Shown piece after piece: positions 7,484 through 14,259 of a stretch of DNA of 18,843 nucleotides (position 1 is the first letter of the stretch; each line of letters starts with the position of its first letter). The notes under the pieces were generated by a model. The model made no database searches. It was not told where the DNA came from and was given only the letters and a program-made list of their open reading frames with translations. The position numbers and the translations under genes were made by a program. This DNA is from Parachlamydiaceae bacterium (GTDB lineage: Bacteria; Chlamydiota; Chlamydiia; Chlamydiales; Parachlamydiaceae): NCBI GenBank assembly GCA_013815395.1, contig JACDGH010000008.1, positions 7,693 through 26,535 on the forward strand, written 5' to 3'.

Positions 7484-7814
7484 TGTTGAGCCGCACTTCC
7501 GAGGCTGACAGAAAATAGCAGAAACAAATAATTTGCGTTTGGCGAAGCCCCTGGAGTGCTCGGCTCTGCCGCGCCCTTCAATTCAGGAGGTCTGTTGAAG
7601 CGGGATACAATGATTTTGAAATAAAGTTTTTTTAGCTTTTTCCTCGTCAAGCTACATACTAGGGTGCTGTCAATTCTATCTTGAAAGCGTTACTAAGGCG
7701 CTTAAGCTGATCTCCTGAATTAAAGGGCGCGGCAGAGCCGAGCACTCCAGGGGCTTCGCCAAATACCAATAACTATTTCCTTCTATTTTTTGTCATCCTC
7801 TCCAGTGCGGCTCT
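7484..7814. repeat. Palindromic MITE-like element, copy 2, with extended arms
   Basis: The inner arms, 7538-7592 and 7709-7763, are reverse complements over 55 bp with only two differences. Each begins TTTGGCGAAGCCCCTGGAG. Outside them the pairing continues with weaker similarity to GAGCCGCACTT at 7484-7494 and its complement at 7804-7814, sharing GAGG.TGACA and AAAATAG blocks. The total is about 331 bp with a 116-bp centre and no coding frame. The arm core matches copy 1 at 4822-5059. It lies between two convergent genes, where its folded RNA could end transcription from both sides (inference). Confidence 0.8.
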
Positions 7815-7817
7815 AAA

Positions 7818-7867
7818 CTAGCCCAGGCGAAAGGCAGCTCTGTAAGAGCAACTGCAGGCCTGGGTAG
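7818..7867. repeat. Two-tier hairpin between direct repeats
   Basis: The outer stem CTAGCCCAGGC (7818-7828) pairs with GCCTGGGTAG (7858-7867) with one bulge. Inside it, GCAG (7834-7837) pairs with CTGC (7852-7855), and GCTCT pairs with AGAGC around GTA. The whole is bordered by direct copies of AGTGCGGCTCTA near 7804 and 7893. Together with the palindromic element, this is most of what the gene-free stretch 7411-8049 contains. Confidence 0.6.
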
Positions 7868-8000
7868 CTTAAAAATTGCCCTGAACATTGAAAGTGCGGC
7901 TCTACTAACCATATTGCTAAAGGCTCCTTAACTTAAATGGTTTTTGACGCAACTTGAATTTTAGCTAGATGCTACTATGGAGAGCTCGTAAAGTCGGCAG

Positions 8001-8036
8001 CACTTTCTGCCGAAAGTGGATAAAAAAGCCTTTTTT
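8001..8036 (-). terminator. Possible terminator after the YbhB-like gene
   Basis: After tandem TGA stops, the minus strand reads AAAAAAGGCTTTTTT (8022-8036), a self-complementary run ending in T's, then a 7-bp stem CACTTTC/GAAAGTG with a 4-base loop (8001-8018). A second, mutually exclusive stem CGGCAG/CTGCCG uses 7995-8012. The position suits the end of the three-gene minus-strand cluster. Confidence 0.35.
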
Positions 8037-8049
8037 ACAATGAAAATCA

Positions 8050-8499
8050 TCATTTTTCAAGGTTATGCTTTTGAAAAAGCCCGACAAGCTCTGCTTTTGC
8101 AAGAATATGCCCTTCCATCGCTTTTTCAATCTTAGATTTTAAAGCGCCTTGCGGCAGAGTTAATAAACTATCTAGCGCGTATAACTTGAAAAAATAACGA
8201 TGAGGTGCACCCGGAGGTGGGCACGGCCCGCCATAACGGACATTTTTATATCCATTTTTGCCTTGCTCAGCTAAAACCACGCCTTCAGGTAAACCTTTAA
8301 TTTCTGCAGGAATATTCCACGCAAGCCAATGCACAAACGTTCCCATTGGAGCATCTGGATCATCTACAATCAAAGCAAAACTTTTCGTTCCTTTAGGAAC
8401 ACTATGAAATGCCAGTGGTGGGGAGACGTTTGTTCCTTCATAACTGTATTTTTCAGGAATGAATTCCCCGTTCTTAAAAGCAGAGCTGTCAATTTTCAT
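8050..8499 (-). CDS. YbhB/YbcL family (PEBP-like) protein
   Basis: A 149-residue member of the bacterial phosphatidylethanolamine-binding-protein/Raf-kinase-inhibitor-like family. The biochemical role of this family in bacteria is poorly defined. The anion-pocket motifs are intact: DDPDAP at 46-51, HW at 57-58 and GPCPPPGAPHRY at 91-102. The frame is open eight codons further, to 8523, but the ATG at 8499 gives the usual family start (KIDSSAFKNGEFIP). It also has a GGTGGG purine run just before it, and it avoids overlap with the preceding gene, whose stop is at 8516. No signal peptide is present, so it is cytoplasmic. It is the last gene of a cluster with two peptidases and ends in two consecutive TGA codons. 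Confidence 0.93.
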   Translation of the reverse strand: MKIDSSAFKNGEFIPEKYSYEGTNVSPPLAFHSVPKGTKSFALIVDDPDAPMGTFVHWLAWNIPAEIKGLPEGVVLAEQGKNGYKNVRYGGPCPPPGAPHRYFFKLYALDSLLTLPQGALKSKIEKAMEGHILAKAELVGLFQKHNLEK

Positions 8500-8515
8500 T
8501 ATCCCACCCATTAAT

Positions 8516-9910
8516 TTAACCATTTTTCAAAAGTTGAATCGCGCGAGCGATCGACAGAAAACCATTTTCTATACGATCGAGCCCAAAATGTTCATTTGGA
8601 GCATGAATTCCATCATCAGGCAAGCCCAACCCAACCATGGCCACTTCTGCCCCTGAGGTTGCAGCAAGTTTTGCAATTATAGGTATCGACGCTCCGGAAT
8701 ACACGTATTCGCAAGGAACTTGAAATATCTCCCCATAAGCATCTGCAAAAGCTTTAACTGCTTTTGAATGAATATTTGAACGTACAGCATTACCTCCCCC
8801 CTGGTGCACATGAACTTTTACTTTAGTACCTTCTGGAGCATGGGATTCTAAATATTCTGCAACCAACTTACCAATTTTTTGAGGTTCCTGATTAGGGACC
8901 AAGCGGCAAGACACTTTTGCACTTGCTTTGGCCGGTATAATTGTCTTAAAACCTGCCCCTGAATATCCGCCATTAATGCCATTAATTTCAAAAGTGGGCC
9001 TGATCCAATTTCTCTCTAAAGGCGAAAAATCTTGCTCCCCGCCAGTCGCTTTTGTGCCAAATGTGGCAAAATAATCATCAGGATCAAAATTCGATCTAAT
9101 ATGTTTTTTTTCTTCAGAAGATACTGCTTTAACTTCGTCGTAAAATCCCGGAATGGTTATTTTTCCTGAAGAATCGCGCACTTTTGAAAGCAATTCTGTC
9201 AGAGCATGGATCGGATTGTAGGCCAGGCCTCCATGAGATCCTGAGTGTAGATCTGTTCGAGATCCAGTAATCTCAACATCCATTGCAACCATCCCTCGTA
9301 TCCCCAGTGTGACTACAGGTTTATTAGGTTTAGGGAAATCCAGGTCGACAATAGCTAAGTAGTCAGCTTTCAACTCGCTTTTCTTTTGTGCCAAAATTCC
9401 TGATAATCCAGCACTGCCACATTCCTCTTCCCCTTCGATGCATAACTTAATATTTATAGGAAATTTCCCATAAAGTTCCATCAGAGTTTTTAAAGCAAAA
9501 AGTACATAGAAGCATTGACCTTTATTGTCTTGGGCTCCCCTAGCGAAAACCTGACCATTACGTAAAGTGGGTTGAAAAGGAGGAGTTTTCCATAATTCTA
9601 ATGGATCGACAGGTTGCACATCGTAGTGATTGTAAATAAGAAGAGTGGGTTGTTCGGGGCCTGCAAGATTATAATTTGCAAAAATTGTAGGATGTCCACT
9701 TGTTTGCCATTTCTCAACCTCAAAACCTATAGGCTTTAAATAGTCTGCTACCCAATCGGCACAAGCTAGAACCTGTTCCTTATAGACTGGTTCAGAGCTA
9801 ATACTCTGAAACTTGAGAAAAGTATAATAATCCTTAAAAGCAGATTTTTTATTTCTCTCAAAAGCTTCTTGTAAGACATTAAGCTCCGCAACAGTAGTGG
9901 AAGTTGGCAT
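8516..9910 (-). CDS. M20 family dipeptidase/metallopeptidase
   Basis: A 464-residue zinc peptidase of the M20/M25/M40 family, closest in style to the longer CNDP/DUG1-like dipeptidases that release amino acids from short peptides in the cytoplasm. The expected residues are in order: His95 and Asp97 in YNHYDVQPVDP, the bridging Asp128 in GAQDNKGQ, the catalytic Glu pair at 161-162 in EGEEECGS, an Asp near 189 in IVDLDFP, and a C-terminal His in GLPDDGIHAPNEHF. The central dimerisation (lid) domain spans roughly 205-375. The length is normal and no signal peptide is seen. The ATG at 9910 has AAGGA about eight bases upstream. It starts 9 bp after the M48 gene and ends about 16 bp before the YbhB-like gene, so all three are probably one operon. 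Confidence 0.94.
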   Translation of the reverse strand: MPTSTTVAELNVLQEAFERNKKSAFKDYYTFLKFQSISSEPVYKEQVLACADWVADYLKPIGFEVEKWQTSGHPTIFANYNLAGPEQPTLLIYNHYDVQPVDPLELWKTPPFQPTLRNGQVFARGAQDNKGQCFYVLFALKTLMELYGKFPINIKLCIEGEEECGSAGLSGILAQKKSELKADYLAIVDLDFPKPNKPVVTLGIRGMVAMDVEITGSRTDLHSGSHGGLAYNPIHALTELLSKVRDSSGKITIPGFYDEVKAVSSEEKKHIRSNFDPDDYFATFGTKATGGEQDFSPLERNWIRPTFEINGINGGYSGAGFKTIIPAKASAKVSCRLVPNQEPQKIGKLVAEYLESHAPEGTKVKVHVHQGGGNAVRSNIHSKAVKAFADAYGEIFQVPCEYVYSGASIPIIAKLAATSGAEVAMVGLGLPDDGIHAPNEHFGLDRIENGFLSIARAIQLLKNG

Positions 9911-9919
9911 AAAACATCC

Positions 9920-11278
9920 TTAATGATTAAAAAAAATAATATATATAAGACATGCTAAACATATAAAATAAGCCATAAGGCTAAGCATCACCTTTCTGTG
10001 ATGGCTATTAATAACAGAAATGCTATTTTCTGCATTGATCAAAAAATTAATCCTTTGCCGAATGCTATAATGATGCCAATTGGGAACATCATGAATATGG
10101 CCTGAGGCAATAGCTAATTCATTTAAGGCTTCAATCAGATTTGCTGACGGGATACCTAACTCAAAAATATATAAGTCAGCCTGTCTTTCAAATAAACGCG
10201 TATAATAACCAAACACCAGCCTAAATAATATCCCTAATATCAAAGCAAAAAAAATAAAAAACATCAAGGCATTTAAAAGGTTCCAAACTTGTATTGAAAG
10301 CACAAGATGATTTTCCAATACAGACATCATCTGCGCATAAATCATAGAAGCTAAAAAACTACTGGCAATGAAGATACCACTTACAATAAACGGATAAATT
10401 AGCAAATGTCTATTTTTACTGTGTCCTATTTCATGCGCCAACACAGCTTCAATGGCATTAGGAGATAATTTTTGCAACAAACCGGGGGTAAACATCACAT
10501 ATCTAAAGCGCCCCCAAACACCGATTATAGCAGCAGTCATTGAGTCCTGCATCACCTCCCAAGTTTTTAACCCGGCATATTTGAATTTAGCTTTTTGGCA
10601 TAAGACAATCAATCTATTTTTTAATGTCGATTCTTCTAAATCATTACATTTCCAAAAGTATACAATAGCTAGTGGCATGACAATCAATAGGATAGCTATA
10701 AATACAAAACCAGCAAGGAGAATGAGATATGTTTCTTCGTAGCTATTCTCTGCTATACCAGTAATTTGCAGTATACGATCCCATGGTATTAGCATTGCTA
10801 AATCACTTAAAAATTTATATATCAGAAATGGGAGGAAAAATGGGATTAATAAACTTATCTGCAATTTTGTGTTTATAAAAGCAATGCGCTCTCCATAACG
10901 CAATCTATTTTGAGAATGATAAAATGCGGCCAATCCTCCCAAATAAAGCAAGATAGATATGATAATTGAAAAAGTTCCGGCAAAAAGAAAATTTTGAAAT
11001 GCAAATCTACTTGGTATTCCCAAAATAAAATAATATGCGATAAAAAAGAGTGCTAATTCCACATTTGCTAGAATCGATAGTTTATTTTGATTCTGTAACG
11101 CTATTCGTCCCAATCGTATATTTTGCGATGAAATTAACCCTATTGTAAAAATATAAAGCACGAGCACTATGCAAGAGGCAAGAATGGGCTGATTGGAAAG
11201 TACTAGTGACGTTTCATTTTCAGAGCCAATGGTCATCAGAATAAGCATTAGCATGAGTAGGAAAAAATTTGAATACAT
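9920..11278 (-). CDS. M48 family membrane zinc metalloprotease
   Basis: A 452-residue integral membrane peptidase of the M48 (Ste24/HtpX) clan. The zinc motif HEIGH is at 282-286, within AVLAHEIGHSKNRH. The third ligand is Glu364 in FERQADLYIFELG. At least seven hydrophobic segments are visible, at about 5-17, 32-50, 73-88, 98-119, 143-165, 185-208, 295-315 and 335-358, plus a C-terminal one at 430-449. The architecture is closer to Ste24-type proteases than to the shorter HtpX. The likely role is cleavage of membrane proteins or of hydrophobic peptides at the inner membrane; the substrate is unknown. The ATG at 11278 has GAGGGTG upstream. It heads the minus-strand cluster and diverges from the M19 dipeptidase operon across a long palindromic element. 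Base composition is more A+T-rich than its neighbours, typical of membrane genes. Confidence 0.9.
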   Translation of the reverse strand: MYSNFFLLMLMLILMTIGSENETSLVLSNQPILASCIVLVLYIFTIGLISSQNIRLGRIALQNQNKLSILANVELALFFIAYYFILGIPSRFAFQNFLFAGTFSIIISILLYLGGLAAFYHSQNRLRYGERIAFINTKLQISLLIPFFLPFLIYKFLSDLAMLIPWDRILQITGIAENSYEETYLILLAGFVFIAILLIVMPLAIVYFWKCNDLEESTLKNRLIVLCQKAKFKYAGLKTWEVMQDSMTAAIIGVWGRFRYVMFTPGLLQKLSPNAIEAVLAHEIGHSKNRHLLIYPFIVSGIFIASSFLASMIYAQMMSVLENHLVLSIQVWNLLNALMFFIFFALILGILFRLVFGYYTRLFERQADLYIFELGIPSANLIEALNELAIASGHIHDVPNWHHYSIRQRINFLINAENSISVINSHHRKVMLSLMAYFICLACLIYIIFFNH

Positions 11279-11455
11279 AGCTGCACACCCTCTTCAGATT
11301 AATTAACTGGCCATCAATACAACGATAAAATCAGAGCCAAAGTTAAAATCTTTTGGGGATTTCTTGTATCAAAGTATGGACATCTATGCAATGCCAAAAG
11401 AGAACAAATCAATTTTATAAAGACAGCAATATGCAAATTGTAGTATTATTTTATT

Positions 11456-11467
11456 GCTCACGTGAGC
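11456..11467. promoter_or_regulatory. Perfect 12-bp palindrome GCTCACGTGAGC
   Basis: A perfect dyad with a CACGTG core, three bases outside the left end of the large inverted-repeat element and about 180 bp upstream of the M48 gene. It could be a dimeric-regulator operator or part of the insertion target. The sequence alone cannot decide. Confidence 0.3.
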
Positions 11468-11469
11468 AT

Positions 11470-11870
11470 GGGATTGCACAATTGAACTAACGTGAGGGCC
11501 GAAGTTGATTGATCGCAGGAGAGAGTGGGGCCGCCGCTTTTATACGTTTTGGAGGCTCAGGGGGAACGCAGAGGCGGAGAGAAACGCAGAGGCGCCGAGG
11601 AAGCTGTTAAACTTATATAGTAATTGGAACGGTTGATATCTCGGCCTTGTTCACTATTTCGGACATCGAACACCTCTCTGTGATCTCTGTGGTAAAAAAA
11701 ATCCACCACAGATCGCAGAGAGGTGTTCGATGTCCGAAATGGTGAACACCGTTCCTCCCTTATAACAACTTAGTCCTCCGCGTCTCTCCGCCCTGCCTTT
11801 CCCCATAGCCTCCAAAACGTATAAAAGCAGTGGCCCCACTCCTCCTGCGACCAATCAAATGTGCAATCCC
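11470..11870. repeat. 401-bp inverted-repeat element (MITE-like), second family
   Basis: The ends are GGGATTGCACA (11470-11480) and its complement (11860-11870). The two halves pair over nearly the whole length. Shared blocks are ATCGCAGGAG/GTCGCAGGAG, GTGGGGCC, CTTTTATACGTTTTGGAGGCT and GCGGAGAGA, then an almost perfect stem from 11649-11693 with 11705-11747 around an A-rich 11-base loop. The left half contains a 15-base insert near 11633 and an internal 18-bp direct repeat (AACGCAGAGGCG twice, at 11565 and 11583). It is much richer in G+C than the flanking DNA and has no transposase. It fills most of the gene-free interval 11279-11907. A 66-codon minus-strand frame inside it is a by-product of the repeat. 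Confidence 0.85.
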
Positions 11871-11907
11871 CACGAGGTAGTAAAAAAAGCAAACTTTAAG
11901 GTTTCTT

Positions 11908-12969
11908 ATGATTATTATGCCAAAGACGCAATATCCTATAGCAGACTTACATTGCGATTTATTATGTTACCTCAGCCTAGGTCACTTACGCTCACCCTAT
12001 GACCTGCCTGCACGTTGTTCAATTCCACAGCTAAGAGAAGGCAACGTCAAATTTCAAATGATGGCTATTTTTGCAGAAACAACCCCTGGTTCTTCAAAAA
12101 ATGGAATGGCTCAAGCAGAAACATTTAAAAAAATATTAAGTTCACACTCAGAAGTATTTGAACTCATTAGAGAATCTTCCCAATTTAATACATTGCAAAC
12201 CTCAAACAAAATTGGCATTTTACCCGCCATAGAAAATGCTTCCTCTTTTTGTGAAGAAGAAGAACCTTTGAAAGATGGTCTTCATCGCTTTACAACCATG
12301 CAGCGTAAAACAGGAAAGTGCGCATATGTGAGCTTGACATGGAATACAGAAAATCGCTTTGGTGGTGGCGCTCTTACATCAGTAGGATTAAAAGATGATG
12401 GTAAACATTTAATTGATTACCTTAGCGAGCATGGAATTGCGCTAGATTTTAGTCACGCCTCTGATCGCTTAGCTTTTGATATCTTAAATTATCTTGATCA
12501 AAACAACCTTCAGTTGCCTTTAATAGCGAGCCATTCTAATTTTCGAACGATTACAAATGTTCCTCGAAATCTACCTACTGATTTGGCAAAAGAAGTTTTA
12601 AAACGGAGAGGAGTGATTGGACTCAATTTTATCCGTCCTTTTGTCGGCCACGAATCCATAAGTAATTTTTCAAAGCAACTTGAATTTAGCCTGCAATTAG
12701 GTTATCCGGAAGGCATTTGCCTAGGGGCCGATTTCTTCTATCCAGATGATGTTTCAATGGAACATCGCAAATCACCGGAACAACTTTTCTTTCCGGATTT
12801 TGATCAGGCTGGCGCTTATGTAAAAGTGATCGATTTATGGAAAAAGGAATTAACATTATCACACGAACAGCTTAAGAATATTTGTTATAATAACCTGATT
12901 AATTTTTTAAAAGTAAATCTCGACTTAGTTCGATTTTCAAAAACCTTAAATAACCACCCAACATCATGA
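11908..12969 (+). CDS. Membrane-dipeptidase family (M19) peptidase
   Basis: A 353-residue zinc-dependent dipeptidase of the M19 (renal dipeptidase) family, which cleaves a broad range of dipeptides, sometimes with a D-residue at the C-terminal side. The metal ligands are recognisable: His15 and Asp17 in DLHCDLL, the bridging Glu109 in ILPAIENAS, His183 in DFSHASD and His209 in ASHSNF. The family's RN-L motif (PRNLPTDLAKEV, 219-230) is also present. Bacterial members are cytoplasmic, and no signal peptide is seen. The ATG at 11908 has AAGG at about -8; a second ATG three codons later is possible. The end overlaps the symporter start by four bases (ATGA), so the two are translationally coupled. 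It starts only 37 bp after the palindromic element, so its promoter must lie in or beside that element. Confidence 0.92.
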   Translation: MIIMPKTQYPIADLHCDLLCYLSLGHLRSPYDLPARCSIPQLREGNVKFQMMAIFAETTPGSSKNGMAQAETFKKILSSHSEVFELIRESSQFNTLQTSNKIGILPAIENASSFCEEEEPLKDGLHRFTTMQRKTGKCAYVSLTWNTENRFGGGALTSVGLKDDGKHLIDYLSEHGIALDFSHASDRLAFDILNYLDQNNLQLPLIASHSNFRTITNVPRNLPTDLAKEVLKRRGVIGLNFIRPFVGHESISNFSKQLEFSLQLGYPEGICLGADFFYPDDVSMEHRKSPEQLFFPDFDQAGAYVKVIDLWKKELTLSHEQLKNICYNNLINFLKVNLDLVRFSKTLNNHPTS

Positions 12970-14255
12970 AAAATTCAATTCTTATTAAAGTTCTTGCTGC
13001 CCTTGGTCTTGCCATTTTAGCTGGTGTGGTGACTGGAGATATGTCCCTGTTAGGAATTCCATTAATTCAATTTTACGGACTTATCGGAAATCTATTTCTC
13101 AATGCCCTCAATCTAGTAGTCGTCCCCCTCGTCTGCTCTTCGATCATTACGGGGACAGCACGCATGGGAAATGATAGCTCTTTTAAAAAGTTGGGAAAGA
13201 AAACATTTATTTGTTTTCTCGGCACCACATTTATAGCTGTTTTGGTCGGCTACTTACTCATCGTCACCTTGCAGCCCGGGAGTGGACAAAACGATACACT
13301 AGCGAGTCCTTCTCTTGAGAGCAATCCTTTACAAGAGACTATAAGTCAAAAGGGAGAAGAGGGTTTTCAAAAAATAGAACAATTACTACTACGATTAGTG
13401 CCTACCAATATTTTAGCAGCTGCTGCACAAGGACAAATGCTAGGGTTGATTGCTTTTTGTATATTCTTTGGCTTTTTTCTGACTAAAATTGAAAAACCGG
13501 CTGCCGATAGTGTGATCTCTTTTTTCCAAGGCATTTTTCAAATCATGATGAAGATCACCCAAATGATCATGAAAGCCTTGCCTGTGGGCGTATTTTTCCT
13601 TGTAGCAAAAGTTGTTGCTACCACAGGCTTGGAATCGATAACCTCTGCAGCAGCTTTTTTTGGAGTCATTCTTTTAGGGTTAGCGATCGAAATGTTTATT
13701 ATCTTTCCACTTCTACTAAAAGTTATAGCGGGAGTAAGTCCATTGGCTCATTTTAAAGCAATGACACCCGCATTATTAACAGCCTTTTCCACAAGCTCTT
13801 CAGCAGCAACAATGCCTGTTACTCTTGATTGCTTGGAAAAAAATGCCAATGTATCACCACGCATCTGCGGATTCACTGTCCCTTTAGGCACCTCAATCAA
13901 TACACCAGGCAGCGCTTTACACATATGCTGCTCCGTATTCTTTATCGCGCAAGTCTATCATTTTCCTTTAAGTATCAGCTTGCAATGCACGACACTATTA
14001 ATGATTATACTGATGTCCTTTGGGATTGCCGGCATCCCTTCAGCAAGTTTATTTGCTATAGTTACCGTACTAACTATGATTGGACTGCCAGCTGAAGGAA
14101 TTGCTTTAATACTTGCAGTTGAACGTTTAGTAGATATGTGCCGTACAACAGTGAATGTTTTTGGAAACAGCTGCTGTGCTGTCTTGATCGAACATGCTGA
14201 TAAACAGAAAGATAACCGCGCCATAGATCCTCAGCCTGTTGCCACGGGAGTTTAG
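12966..14255 (+). CDS. Dicarboxylate/amino acid:cation symporter (DAACS family)
   Basis: A 429-residue inner-membrane carrier of the GltP/GltT/DctA family, which imports glutamate, aspartate or C4-dicarboxylates with Na+ or H+. The serine-rich HP1 tip (TSSSAATMPVT, 276-286), the HP2 stretch GIPSASLFAIVTVL and the TM8 motif ERLVDMCRTTVNV (386-398) are intact, including Asp390, Arg393 and Asn397, which contact substrate in relatives. Two usual ion-site positions differ. The TM7 NMDG motif is NTPG (312-315), and the TM8 Asp is Asn401 (VNVFGNS). Polar residues 105-140 form the expected external loop, slightly enlarged. It overlaps the M19 gene by four bases and ends four bases before mnmA, so it sits in the middle of an operon. 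It probably imports amino acids from the host cell; the substrate is not determinable here. Confidence 0.93.
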   Translation: MKNSILIKVLAALGLAILAGVVTGDMSLLGIPLIQFYGLIGNLFLNALNLVVVPLVCSSIITGTARMGNDSSFKKLGKKTFICFLGTTFIAVLVGYLLIVTLQPGSGQNDTLASPSLESNPLQETISQKGEEGFQKIEQLLLRLVPTNILAAAAQGQMLGLIAFCIFFGFFLTKIEKPAADSVISFFQGIFQIMMKITQMIMKALPVGVFFLVAKVVATTGLESITSAAAFFGVILLGLAIEMFIIFPLLLKVIAGVSPLAHFKAMTPALLTAFSTSSSAATMPVTLDCLEKNANVSPRICGFTVPLGTSINTPGSALHICCSVFFIAQVYHFPLSISLQCTTLLMIILMSFGIAGIPSASLFAIVTVLTMIGLPAEGIALILAVERLVDMCRTTVNVFGNSCCAVLIEHADKQKDNRAIDPQPVATGV

Positions 14256-14259
14256 AAAA

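Noticed and set aside
7818..7867. An integron attC site.
   Set aside because: The folded shape is similar, but the core-site ends (GTTRRRY and its partner) are absent and no integrase or gene cassettes are nearby.
11654..11854. A 66-codon minus-strand open frame that could be called a hypothetical protein.
   Set aside because: It lies wholly inside the 401-bp palindrome, has no ribosome site, and its residues mirror the repeat. It is a repeat artefact.
14239..14259. An upstream TTG start giving MnmA seven extra residues.
   Set aside because: It would overlap the symporter end, lacks family similarity, and the ATG at 14260 has its own GGGAG site.
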